From Flavobacterium sp. NRK1 (GTDB taxonomy: Bacteria > Bacteroidota > Bacteroidia > Flavobacteriales > Flavobacteriaceae): a stretch of 64,000 nt of DNA. The notes beneath the pieces were generated by a model, which saw only the letters and a program-made list of their open reading frames with translations, made no database searches and had not been told where the DNA came from. Made by a program: the position numbers and the translations under genes. Within the stretch, counting starts at the first letter, position 1, and each line of letters opens with the position of its first letter. Below, in pieces: positions 17,963-25,783 of this stretch. Location: assembly GCF_024054175.1 (NCBI RefSeq), contig NZ_JAMXLA010000001.1, positions 3,222,652-3,286,651 on the forward strand, given 5' to 3'.

Positions 17963-18050
17963 GGAGGAATGGCAGAGTGGTCGATTGCGGCAGTCTTGAA
18001 AACTGTTGACTGTAACAGGTCCGGGGGTTCGAATCCCTCTTCCTCCGCCA
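17963..18050 (+). tRNA. tRNA-Ser (anticodon TGA)
   Basis: An 88-nt class II tRNA with the CCA encoded. The acceptor stem pairs GGAGGAA (17963-17969) with TTCCTCC (18040-18046), followed by discriminator G and CCA. The anticodon stem GCAGT/ACTGT encloses loop CTTGAAA, putting anticodon TGA at 17997-17999. A long variable arm and a T-arm with GGTTCGAATC follow. A consensus promoter and a strong terminator flank it. Confidence 0.95.
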
Positions 18051-18080
18051 CATAAAGTTTCAAAAGAAACTTTAAAAGTC

Positions 18081-18117
18081 AAAAAGCCTTTAAATTCCTG
18101 GATTTAAAGGCTTTTTT
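18081..18117 (+). terminator. terminator after tRNA-Ser
   Basis: AAAAAGCCTTTAAAT at 18081-18095 pairs with ATTTAAAGGCTTTTT from 18102, followed by further T residues. Confidence 0.85.
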
Positions 18118-18228
18118 GTTTTTATAGCAATGTCATTAGACATATTTATATAATTTCAAAGAATAGTTACTTTATTAGTTACCTTTTAAAAATATTATTA
18201 TTTGATGATGCAAAAAAGTAACTAATTT

Positions 18229-18242
18229 CAGGGAATTCCCTG
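18229..18242. repeat. 14-bp perfect palindrome in an intergenic scar
   Basis: CAGGGAATTCCCTG at 18229-18242 is its own reverse complement and is followed by AGATTCCTAGGGA, a related inverted motif. It lies between the tRNA-Ser terminator and the end of the putative immunity gene, with no gene around it. It may be an operator or an end fragment of a lost insertion. Confidence 0.35.
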
Positions 18243-18318
18243 AGATTCCTAGGGACATACGAAGTTTTAAATCAATTTGAATGTTAATTTAGGTATAAAC
18301 GGTAAATAATTACATAAA

Positions 18319-18696
18319 TTAAAACTTCAATAAAACACGTTTTGAAACTGAAGCATCAATATTGGTATAATAATAAATATAATCGTCCTCTATTTTATAT
18401 AACCATATGAGATTTTCTGAAATTCCAATAGTTTTAATTTTTAACGTATTTACATTTATCACTGCTATTTTAAATTTTTTACTAAAAAAATTGTTTATAA
18501 ATAAAGGAATATAAAGATTATTTTTATCCTTCAAATAAGGACCTCCAAAAAGAAATTTTAATATTCTTTTTTCGTTAAAATATAACTCCCCTATTACTGG
18601 TCCACCTTGACCGAATTCTCGCAAATTTTTGTACTCGAGGCTAAATAAATTTTGACGTACTACTGTAATGAAACTTATAGGATTTTCATTTTTCAT
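18319..18696 (-). CDS. hypothetical protein, candidate orphan immunity gene of a decayed Rhs toxin
   Basis: A 125-residue soluble protein of unknown family, basic and rich in aromatic residues (VVRQNLFSLEYKNLREF, FGGPYLKDKNNLYIP, LIWLYKIEDDYIYYYTN). It is intact, with the ATG at 18696; a TTG at 18702 is an alternative that adds two residues. Directly upstream on the same strand is a decayed Rhs/YD-repeat gene whose last readable frame stops at 18699-18701, two bases before this ATG. That tight arrangement is typical of a polymorphic toxin tip and its immunity gene. Function is inferred from position only. Confidence 0.55.
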   Translation of the reverse strand: MKNENPISFITVVRQNLFSLEYKNLREFGQGGPVIGELYFNEKRILKFLFGGPYLKDKNNLYIPLFINNFFSKKFKIAVINVNTLKIKTIGISENLIWLYKIEDDYIYYYTNIDASVSKRVLLKF

Positions 18697-18698
18697 AA

Positions 18699-19380
18699 TC
18701 AAGGAATTGTTGTACTTTGATTTATAACATTATTAGAATTGACTAAAAATTGTAACGATTCTTCTGGATATCTTATCTCCATCCCTGAGGTGCATTTATG
18801 CCAACACTAATTGGGTTTCCTTACGGAATAACACCTCTATATAATTTTAGTTAAACTATTCCACTCAGGCTTCATTGCGATAAATGTTCTGTTTAAAATT
18901 TATTATTTCCAAGTACTAACCCCTAATAATCTGGTTTTGACACAGTGAAATTATCGAATCTTTGAAAGCAATAGTTGTAGTGCCATCAGCATTTAAATTA
19001 TAGTAATATGAACCATACTTAGCAAAAACATTTACACTTTATTAAACACATCCAATATTTGTATAAACTGCAGTCTCAGCTTCTGTATAATTATTTACAT
19101 TTGGGTCAAATGTATGAATTTTAGTATCCTCATCATTTATAGTAGCAACCCAACCTATATCAATTTATAGGATTAGCGATATCCATAAGAACTCTTTTTT
19201 TGCCAGCAGATCCACCGATATAAATATACTCCATTTCCGATGTTAATATCTTTCGCTGTAGTAATAATTTTCGGTTTCCTCATCAAATTCTTTTCCGTTA
19301 AACTTAAACGGGATTAAATGGATTAGTATGTTCATCGATCAATATTTCCCAAAAAGGAAGGTATTCCATACACCGAACGC
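18699..19380 (-). pseudogene. decayed Rhs/YD-repeat protein, core end plus C-terminal tip
   Basis: Read on the minus strand, 19245-19310 gives PFKFNGKEFDEETENYYYSE and then RY, the hallmark of the Rhs repeat-associated core, followed after a stop by RKWSIFISVDLLAKK, a degenerate form of the usual SxDPLAEK end. Just upstream, in another frame, is EILIDEHTNPFN. Downstream, the tip is readable as IDIGWVATINDEDTKIHTF and KYGSYYYNLNADGTTT, with in-frame stops at about 19245, 19167 and 19039-19044. In shifted frames it continues as GNPISVGINAPQGW and then EESLQFLVNSNNVINQ up to a TGA at 18699-18701. Multiple stops and frameshifts mark it as dead. The upstream YD-repeat shell is absent. Confidence 0.75.
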
Positions 19381-19645
19381 ATTGTAAAGCTCACACTAAC
19401 TAATGAAAAGGTCAGCTGTAATCACAGGTCAGTTTTTGAAATTCTTGTTTGTAAGCGTAATATACTCTCAGATATAAAGTAGTATTTATAAACAGGCAGA
19501 TATGCCGAAAACGTGAATTTATAAAACATGGTATTTTATAGCATTTTACACTATGAAAACGGCAGCCGTCGAACACCTACGATACTAGATGTATTTTCAC
19601 ACAATACAAGTAAAATGGAGGGGAAAAGGATATTTTGATATACAA
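19381..19645. other. non-coding stretch between the Rhs remnant and tRNA-Val
   Basis: No supported gene. The part next to 19381 may be further, unrecognisable Rhs sequence; I could not read any YD-repeat motif in it. The rest is AT-rich without clear structure. Confidence 0.5.
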
Positions 19646-19676
19646 TAAAAAAAGGGATAATCTTTCGACTATCCCT
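19646..19676 (-). terminator. terminator of tRNA-Val
   Basis: On the minus strand AGGGATAGTC and GATTATCCCT (19676-19653) form a ten-pair stem with one G-T around a GAAA loop, followed by seven T. Confidence 0.8.
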
Positions 19677-19681
19677 AAAAG

Positions 19682-19756
19682 TGGGCGATGAGGGATTCGA
19701 ACCCCCGACCCTCTCGGTGTAAACGAGATGCTCTGAACCAACTGAGCTAATCGCCC
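19682..19756 (-). tRNA. tRNA-Val (anticodon TAC)
   Basis: A 75-nt tRNA on the minus strand, with acceptor GGGCGAT paired to ATCGCCC and discriminator A; CCA is not encoded. The anticodon stem TCTCG/CGAGA encloses the loop TTTACAC, giving anticodon TAC. The D-arm contains AGCTCAGTTGGTTCAGAGC and the T-arm GGGGGTTCGAATCCC. A consensus promoter lies about 46 bases upstream and a terminator just downstream. Confidence 0.95.
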
Positions 19757-19802
19757 TTTTATAGTTGCAAAACTCACTGTGATTAGTTCCGTATTGCGAG
19801 TG

Positions 19803-19832
19803 CAAATATACGCTTAGTATTTATATTTGCAA
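19803..19832 (-). promoter_or_regulatory. consensus promoter of tRNA-Val
   Basis: On the minus strand, TTG at 19832-19830, 19 bases, then TATATTTG at 19810-19803. It has the same architecture as the tRNA-Ser promoter. Confidence 0.7.
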
Positions 19833-19848
19833 GAATTAAATGAGAAAA

Positions 19849-20226
19849 TTAATGTTTTTTTATCGCTTTTAAAACAGCTCTATCGCTATGACTTACTATT
19901 TCTAATATAATGGGCTCATTTTTAGCAGTTCTTGATTCTATTACATAAATTTTCCCTCCACCAGGGTTTGGCTTTTTACTCTTAGAAAAATCAACATCAC
20001 CATTTTCTAAACTGTTTTTTATATCGTCCATAGTAACCCATTTTTCATTTATGGTACTTTGGGCTTCTTTAGAAATAGTAAGTCCTTTAGTTCTGAAATC
20101 CTTTAGTACTCTGCAATTAGGAAGATAACAAAAATCCTGTCCACGTTTATTAAAAATGAATGCTACAAGAAAAAAACCTAAGGTTAATCCGAATAAATAG
20201 TAAGCAAGTCTGTATTTAAATTTCAT
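19849..20226 (-). CDS. DUF4258 domain protein
   Basis: A 125-residue protein with an N-terminal transmembrane helix (LAYYLFGLTLGFFLVAFIF) and a CYLPNCRVLKDFRTKG segment. The DUF4258-like remainder contains MDDIKNSLENGDVDFSKSKK, GKIYVIESRTAKNEPIIL and EIVSHSDRAVL. DUF4258 is related to small RNase-toxin-like folds in some contexts, but this anchored flavobacterial version is chromosomal and its role is unknown. It sits 17 bases downstream of the proline dehydrogenase stop on the same strand and is probably co-transcribed. Confidence 0.75.
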   Translation of the reverse strand: MKFKYRLAYYLFGLTLGFFLVAFIFNKRGQDFCYLPNCRVLKDFRTKGLTISKEAQSTINEKWVTMDDIKNSLENGDVDFSKSKKPNPGGGKIYVIESRTAKNEPIILEIVSHSDRAVLKAIKKH

Positions 20227-20243
20227 TTATGTTCTATTAATTA

Positions 20244-21416
20244 TTAATCCTGAAGTTTTCTTCTTTTTCTTTCTGCACTTATCAGGTTAAGTTCCCTACT
20301 GGTTTGCCCTGCTACAGAAGTGTTCTCCTCTGCCCTTCTTATAAGATACGGCATAACATCGCGAACAGGCCCAAAAGGAAGATATTTTGCAACGTTATAG
20401 TTGTGAGCAGCAAGATTAAAGCTGATATTATCACTCATGCCATAAAGTTGACCAAAGTATATTCTTTTATCATTACTGGCAATATTTTTCTGCGCCATTA
20501 ATTCCATAAGTTTATATGAACTTTCTTCATTATGGGTACCTGCAAAAATAGCCATACTATCAATATGATCTATCATATATTTAATAGCTTCATCATAATT
20601 AATATCTGTAGCTTCTTTAGAAACACATATTGGAGAAATATAGCCTAATTCTTCCGCTCTTTTATTTTCTTTTTCCATATAGGCTCCCCTTACAATTTTC
20701 ATTCCTATATAAAAACCTTCCTGTTTTGCCTGCTCATGCAGTTTTTTTAAGTAATCCAGCCTGTCCCATCGGTACATTTGAAGTGTATTATATACAATCG
20801 CCTTTTCATTATTGTATTTTCGCATCATATCTGCAACCAAATCATCTGCTGCATCCTGCATCCAGCTTTCCTCAGCATCAATAAGTAAAGCCACATCATT
20901 AGCATGAGCTGTTTTACAAACTATGTCAAAACGTTCCACTACCCTGTTCCATTCGGCAGTTTCTTCAGAAGTGAAAGTTTTTCCTTCTCCTAGTTTAACC
21001 CAAAGATCAAATCTTCCAAAACCTGTTGGTTTAAATACTGCAAAAGGAATTGCTTTTCTTTCTTTTGCAAATTCTATAGTTTTTAGGGTTTTCTCTAATG
21101 CTTTATCGAATTCCGATTCAGCTTCTTTAGCCTCCACAGAATAATCTAATACTGAACAAACACCTTTAGTAAACATTTTATCTACTACAGGTAAGCAATC
21201 CTCTTCAGTTGTACCTCCGCAAAAATGATCAAAAACCGTAGCTCTGATGAGTCCTTCAACAGGCAAGTGAACTTTAAGTGCAAAATTTGTAACTGCTGTT
21301 CCTATTTTCACTAAAGGTTCGGAAGCTATAAGTTTAAACAGAAAATAGGCTCTGTCAAGTTCAGTGTCGCTTTTTAATGCAAATGCATCAACAGTATTAT
21401 TGAAGATTTTTTCCAT
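20244..21416 (-). CDS. proline dehydrogenase
   Basis: A 390-residue FAD-dependent proline dehydrogenase, the first step of proline catabolism to glutamate. TIM-barrel motifs include FAVFKPTGFGRFDLW, LLIDAEESWMQDAADDL, GFYIGMKIVRGAYMEKENKR, IFAGTHNEESSY and the C-terminal YLPFGPVRDVMPYLIRRAEE substrate-binding region. There is no fused P5C dehydrogenase, so the second step is encoded elsewhere. I use the ATG at 21416 (MEKIFNNTVDAF); the frame extends 13 residues upstream across a TATATTTG promoter-like element at 21436-21443, so the longer form is unlikely. Confidence 0.95.
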   Translation of the reverse strand: MEKIFNNTVDAFALKSDTELDRAYFLFKLIASEPLVKIGTAVTNFALKVHLPVEGLIRATVFDHFCGGTTEEDCLPVVDKMFTKGVCSVLDYSVEAKEAESEFDKALEKTLKTIEFAKERKAIPFAVFKPTGFGRFDLWVKLGEGKTFTSEETAEWNRVVERFDIVCKTAHANDVALLIDAEESWMQDAADDLVADMMRKYNNEKAIVYNTLQMYRWDRLDYLKKLHEQAKQEGFYIGMKIVRGAYMEKENKRAEELGYISPICVSKEATDINYDEAIKYMIDHIDSMAIFAGTHNEESSYKLMELMAQKNIASNDKRIYFGQLYGMSDNISFNLAAHNYNVAKYLPFGPVRDVMPYLIRRAEENTSVAGQTSRELNLISAERKRRKLQD

Positions 21417-21505
21417 TGTTTTTAAAAAATTTGTGCAAATATAAAGACTGTGCAAGAATTTATAGTATTAATTACTTTATTTTGCTTATTCTATAATACA
21501 AAAAA

Positions 21506-22573
21506 ATGAAGCCTCTTAAAACTACAGACTATAATATATATTTTAATGATGAGTGCTACACTTATTTACAAGATGTTTTATCAGACAAAAGTTACTCTTT
21601 ACTATTTATAATTACTGATACTAATACTTCTCAATATTGCCTTCCTGATTTTTTGGCCCGCGTTATTACAGAAATACCTATTGAAATTATTGAAATTGAA
21701 CCGGGAGAAATTAACAAGTCAATGGAAACATGCATTGAAGTATGGCACACATTAATCGATTTAGGCGCTGACCGTAAAAGCATAATACTTAATCTTGGAG
21801 GTGGTGTCGTAACAGATCTTGGAGGCTTTGTTGCCAGTACATTTAAAAGGGGAATGGACTTTATAAATATCCCTACCTCTTTACTTGCTATGGTAGATGC
21901 ATCAGTAGGTGGCAAAACCGGCGTGGATTTAGGTTCATTAAAAAATCAAATTGGAGTTATAAATAATCCGTTATCCGTATTAATAGACACAGGCTTTTTA
22001 TCAACACTTCCATCAAAACAGATGCGTTCCGGTCTAGCAGAAATGCTAAAACACGGACTGATAGCCGATGAAAAATACTGGCAGCAATTTAGTGATCTTT
22101 CTACTCTTACAACTGATGATCTTGAAGCTTTAATATACCATTCGGTACAAATTAAAAATTCTATTGTAGAACGGGATCCTAAAGAAAATGGAATTAGAAA
22201 GGCTTTAAACTTTGGACATACCATTGGGCACGCTATTGAATCATATTTTTTAGAGTCTAACGAAAAAGAGACACTACTACATGGCGAAGCTATAGCTATA
22301 GGTATGATTTTGGAATCTTATTTTTCTTTAGAAAAAAAGCTTATTGCGGAGAGTCAATACATAGAAATAAAAAACTGTATCAATACTATTTTCGAAAGAG
22401 TAATTTTCAACTCCAATGATATAGAAAACATAATAAAACTATTGGTTCATGATAAAAAAAATGTACACGGAGAAGTTCAATTTGTACTACTTGATGGAAT
22501 AGGAAAAACAGTTATTAATCAAAACGTAGAAAACACCTTGATTATCAAAGGTTTTGAAGACTATCAAAACTAA
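21506..22573 (+). CDS. aroB: 3-dehydroquinate synthase
   Basis: A 355-residue NAD- and metal-dependent enzyme of the shikimate pathway that cyclises DAHP to 3-dehydroquinate. The NAD-binding and substrate motifs are seen in order: EIEPGEINKSMETCIEVW, NLGGGVVTDLGGFVASTF, PTSLLAMVDASVGGKTGVDL, and the metal-binding region with FGHTIGHAIES and LLHGEAIAIGMILES. Length is typical. It is divergently arranged from proline dehydrogenase across an 89-base gap. Confidence 0.95.
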   Translation: MKPLKTTDYNIYFNDECYTYLQDVLSDKSYSLLFIITDTNTSQYCLPDFLARVITEIPIEIIEIEPGEINKSMETCIEVWHTLIDLGADRKSIILNLGGGVVTDLGGFVASTFKRGMDFINIPTSLLAMVDASVGGKTGVDLGSLKNQIGVINNPLSVLIDTGFLSTLPSKQMRSGLAEMLKHGLIADEKYWQQFSDLSTLTTDDLEALIYHSVQIKNSIVERDPKENGIRKALNFGHTIGHAIESYFLESNEKETLLHGEAIAIGMILESYFSLEKKLIAESQYIEIKNCINTIFERVIFNSNDIENIIKLLVHDKKNVHGEVQFVLLDGIGKTVINQNVENTLIIKGFEDYQN

Positions 22574-22630
22574 CAATTTTTTAAGAGATTTGTTTTCAAA
22601 TACGAAGTAATATTTTTTACATTTGCCGTA

Positions 22631-22807
22631 ATGAAAACAAACCATAGCATGTTTTCCCTTTTTGGGACTATCAGTAAATTCAGGGCTTTTGCATCTGCAA
22701 ATTGGCCTGTATTTTACCTGCGCAATATTGCAGACATGTTGGTATTTTATGATGAAAACACCTGCCAGGAAAAATTGCAGATTATATATGCTAATATAAG
22801 AGTTTGA
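22631..22807 (+). CDS. small conserved-looking ORF upstream of arginine decarboxylase
   Basis: A 58-residue frame with the ATG at 22631, preceded five bases earlier by a TACATTTG -7-like element at 22618-22625. The product contains FSLFGTISKFRAFASANWPV and FYLRNIADMLVFYDENT and shows natural amino acid composition, with no signal peptide. I recognise no family. It could be a real small protein, or an upstream peptide linked to the control of the arginine decarboxylase gene 65 bases later. A -33 element at proper spacing is not evident. Confidence 0.4.
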   Translation: MKTNHSMFSLFGTISKFRAFASANWPVFYLRNIADMLVFYDENTCQEKLQIIYANIRV

Positions 22808-22872
22808 AAATCAGATTATAATTTTAGGATATTAACTCTTATTTTTATAATCTATTTATCTATTCTATATAC

Positions 22873-24279
22873 ATGAACACAAAATATTCAGACCTTATAA
22901 ATCAGACTTTTTACTTTCCACAGGAAGAATTCACCCTTAACAAAGATAACCTGCAGTTTCATAACATAGATCTTATGAAACTCGTTGAACAATACGGTAC
23001 TCCTTTAAAATTTACATACCTCCCACAAATCTCTAATAACATCCGTAAAGCAAAAGGATGGTTTAGAAACGCAATGGAGAAGAACAAATATGAAGGTAAG
23101 TACTACTACTGCTATTGCACTAAAAGCTCGCATTTTGAATATATTATGAATGAAGCTTTTAAAAATAATATTCATATTGAAACATCAGCGGCATTTGATG
23201 TTAATATTGTTGAAAACCTGCTTGCTAACGGTAAGATTAATAAAAATACCTATGTAATATGCAACGGTTTTAAAAGAGAGCAATATGTAGAAAATATTGC
23301 AAAACTAATAAATGGCGGGCATAACAGAACAATACCTATTATTGATAATTATGAAGAGCTTGATCTTCTTCAGGAACAAATAACTGGTAAATTTAAAATA
23401 GGTATACGCATTGCGGCTGAAGAAGAACCAAAATTTGAGTTTTATACTTCCCGTTTAGGTATTGGTTATAAAAATATAGTACCTTTCTATAGGAAGCAAA
23501 TACATGAAAATAAAAGTGTTGAGCTTAAAATGCTTCACTTTTTTATTAATACAGGTATTAGAGACACGTCTTACTACTGGAATGAGCTTTTAAAGTGTTT
23601 AAAAGTTTATATAAGTCTTAAAAAAGAATGTCCTTCACTTGACAGTCTTAATATTGGCGGTGGTTTCCCTATTAAAAATTCTCTTGCTTTTGAATATGAC
23701 TATCAATATATGATAGACGAAATTCTTAATCAGATAAAAATTGCCTGTGATGATGCAGAAGTAGATGTACCAAATATTTTTACTGAATTTGGTTCGTTTA
23801 CCGTAGGTGAAAGCGGCGGGGCAATTTATCAGGTTCTATATCAAAAACAACAGAATGACAGGGAAAAATGGAATATGATAGATTCCTCTTTCATAACAAC
23901 ACTGCCTGATACTTGGGCAATTAATAAGCGTTTTATAATGCTTGCCATAAACCGCTGGAATGATTCATACGAAAGGGTTCTCCTGGGGGGACTTACCTGT
24001 GATAGTGATGACTATTACAATTCTGAACAAAATATGAATGCAATATACCTTCCAAAATATAATAAAGAAAAACCATTATATATAGGCTTTTTTAATACAG
24101 GTGCATATCAGGAAACAATTGGCGGGTTTGGAGGCCTTCACCATTGCCTTATACCCCAGCCTAAACATATTCTTATAGACAGGGATGAAAACGGAATAAT
24201 AGCAACCGAGGTTTTCTCGGAACAGCAAAAAGCCGAAGAAGTTCTTGCAATACTTGGTTATAATAAAGAAACGAAATAA
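22873..24279 (+). CDS. speA: arginine decarboxylase (fold type III PLP enzyme)
   Basis: A 468-residue PLP-dependent decarboxylase converting arginine to agmatine. The PLP lysine lies in YYCYCTKSSHFEYIM. Other motifs are HIETSAAFDVNIVENL, IGIRIAAEEEPKFEF, LNIGGGFPIKN in the phosphate-binding loop, and VLLGGLTCDSDDYYN with the active-site Cys and Asp. It is shorter than the E. coli SpeA of about 660 residues, as is usual for Bacteroidota. It is followed within 25 bases by a deoxyhypusine-synthase-like gene; together they suggest a polyamine pathway. No agmatinase is adjacent. Confidence 0.9.
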   Translation: MNTKYSDLINQTFYFPQEEFTLNKDNLQFHNIDLMKLVEQYGTPLKFTYLPQISNNIRKAKGWFRNAMEKNKYEGKYYYCYCTKSSHFEYIMNEAFKNNIHIETSAAFDVNIVENLLANGKINKNTYVICNGFKREQYVENIAKLINGGHNRTIPIIDNYEELDLLQEQITGKFKIGIRIAAEEEPKFEFYTSRLGIGYKNIVPFYRKQIHENKSVELKMLHFFINTGIRDTSYYWNELLKCLKVYISLKKECPSLDSLNIGGGFPIKNSLAFEYDYQYMIDEILNQIKIACDDAEVDVPNIFTEFGSFTVGESGGAIYQVLYQKQQNDREKWNMIDSSFITTLPDTWAINKRFIMLAINRWNDSYERVLLGGLTCDSDDYYNSEQNMNAIYLPKYNKEKPLYIGFFNTGAYQETIGGFGGLHHCLIPQPKHILIDRDENGIIATEVFSEQQKAEEVLAILGYNKETK

Positions 24280-24304
24280 ATACTTGAATTTAAATACAAC
24301 AATA

Positions 24305-25276
24305 ATGAGCAAAGGACCAATTAGCCAGTTTATTGAAAAATACTACCTGCATTTTAACAGTGCAGCTCTGGTGGATGCCGCTAAGGGTTATGAAAAACAG
24401 CTTCAGGATGGTGCCCAAATGATGGTTACACTTGCCGGTGCAATGAGTACAGCTGAACTTGGAAAAATTTTCGCCGAAATGATACGCAAAGATAAAGTGC
24501 AGATTATTTCATGTACTGGAGCCAACCTTGAAGAAGATATTATGAACCTGGTTGCTCATTCTCATTATGAGCGTGTACCTAACTATAGGGATCTTACGCC
24601 TCAACAAGAGTGGGATTTACTGGAAAGAGGCCTTAACCGCGTTACAGACACCTGTATTCCTGAGCACGAAGCATTCCGTCGTTTACAAAAACATATTTAT
24701 AAAATATGGAAGGATGCGGACGATAAAGGCGAACGTTATTTTCCTCATGAATTCATGTATAAAATGTTACTTTCAGGAGTTTTGGAAGAATATTACGAAA
24801 TTGATCTTAAAGACAGCTGGATGTATGCTGCAGCAGAGAAAAATTTACCTATTATTGTACCTGGATGGGAAGATAGTACTATGGGTAATATTTTTGCTTC
24901 TTATGTAATAAAAGGAGAGCTTAAAGCCTCTACTATGAAATCCGGTATTGAATATATGACATTTCTTGCTGACTGGTATTCAAAAAACAGCAGCAATGGT
25001 GTAGGTTTCTTTCAGATTGGAGGAGGTATAGCAGGAGATTTCCCTATATGTGTAGTGCCAATGCTTTATCAGGATATGGAAATGCATGACGTTCCTTTCT
25101 GGAGCTATTTTTGTCAGATATCTGATTCCACAACAAGTTATGGTTCATACTCGGGTGCTGTACCAAACGAAAAAATAACATGGGGTAAATTAGATATTAA
25201 TACCCCGAAATTTATAATTGAATCTGATGCAACTATTGTTGCCCCTCTTATATTTGCTTACTTATTAGATTTATAA
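24305..25276 (+). CDS. deoxyhypusine synthase-like protein
   Basis: A 323-residue member of the deoxyhypusine synthase family, NAD-dependent aminobutyl transferases. GAQMMVTLAGAMSTAELGKI is the N-terminal NAD-binding region. The family's catalytic Lys is retained in ITWGKLDINTP, and GFFQIGGGIAGDFPICV is conserved. Bacteria lack eIF5A, so the likely product is a polyamine such as homospermidine, or another aminobutylated compound, rather than hypusine. The position behind arginine decarboxylase supports this but does not prove it. I use the ATG at 24305 (MSKGPISQF); the frame extends upstream into speA. Confidence 0.85.
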   Translation: MSKGPISQFIEKYYLHFNSAALVDAAKGYEKQLQDGAQMMVTLAGAMSTAELGKIFAEMIRKDKVQIISCTGANLEEDIMNLVAHSHYERVPNYRDLTPQQEWDLLERGLNRVTDTCIPEHEAFRRLQKHIYKIWKDADDKGERYFPHEFMYKMLLSGVLEEYYEIDLKDSWMYAAAEKNLPIIVPGWEDSTMGNIFASYVIKGELKASTMKSGIEYMTFLADWYSKNSSNGVGFFQIGGGIAGDFPICVVPMLYQDMEMHDVPFWSYFCQISDSTTSYGSYSGAVPNEKITWGKLDINTPKFIIESDATIVAPLIFAYLLDL

Positions 25277-25283
25277 TAGATTT

Positions 25284-25700
25284 ATGAAAAGAGTTATAGT
25301 TGACTATGCAAAGCTAACTAATGAAATTCTTACCTTACTGGTTGAGAAATTTCCTGACGGATATGATGATTCTAACATCATCCGGTTTAAAAATGCTAAG
25401 AATGAAACCATCGAAGCTGTTGAAGTAAGGACTGAAGACACTATTTATCTTGTAAAAGTTAGTACCAAACTTGCTGACAGAATTGAAAATTTTGATGATG
25501 ATGAAATTGATGATCCTGCAGATGATATCGATGCATTAAAAGATCTTGAAATTGGTGACGACGATGCTGATGACGAGGTAGCTGAAAAAGAAAACCGCAG
25601 AAACAGTGATTCTGAAGATACTGATGATGAGGATGAGGATGACGATACTGAAGATCGCGAATACAACGAAGATGATGAAGACGAAGACGATGAAGATTAA
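25284..25700 (+). CDS. small protein with an extremely acidic tail (often mislabelled DNA primase)
   Basis: A 138-residue protein. Residues 1-75 form a compact domain (KRVIVDYAKLTNEILTLLV, FPDGYDDSNII, VEVRTEDTIYLVKVST). The rest is almost entirely Asp and Glu, with runs such as DEDEDDDTEDREYNEDDED. Flavobacterial relatives are often auto-annotated as DNA primase through low-complexity matches; I see no primase zinc-finger or TOPRIM motif. The acidic tail is reminiscent of RNA polymerase delta or DNA-mimic proteins. It starts seven bases after the deoxyhypusine-synthase-like gene and ends in a terminator. Confidence 0.7.
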   Translation: MKRVIVDYAKLTNEILTLLVEKFPDGYDDSNIIRFKNAKNETIEAVEVRTEDTIYLVKVSTKLADRIENFDDDEIDDPADDIDALKDLEIGDDDADDEVAEKENRRNSDSEDTDDEDEDDDTEDREYNEDDEDEDDED

Positions 25701-25720
25701 TTCTTTATCTGAAATACTAT

Positions 25721-25748
25721 AAAGAACTCTTAACAGAGTTCTTTTTTT
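25721..25748 (+). terminator. terminator of the speA operon
   Basis: AAAGAACTCT at 25721-25730 pairs with AGAGTTCTTT at 25735-25744 and is followed by more T residues. Confidence 0.8.
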
Positions 25749-25783
25749 GTTCACAATATGTTAGTTTTATAAAAAGAAATCCA

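Noticed and set aside
17738..18082. 114-codon minus-strand frame across tRNA-Ser
   Set aside because: It runs through the end of ribB and the entire tRNA; no protein features.
18699..19380. Possibility that the Rhs remnant is an intact gene with sequencing errors
   Set aside because: Several independent stops, shifts and the missing upstream YD-repeat shell make error alone unlikely, although reads should be checked.
25445..25666. Poly-serine minus-strand frame
   Set aside because: Artefact of the complement of the Asp/Glu-rich tail codons.
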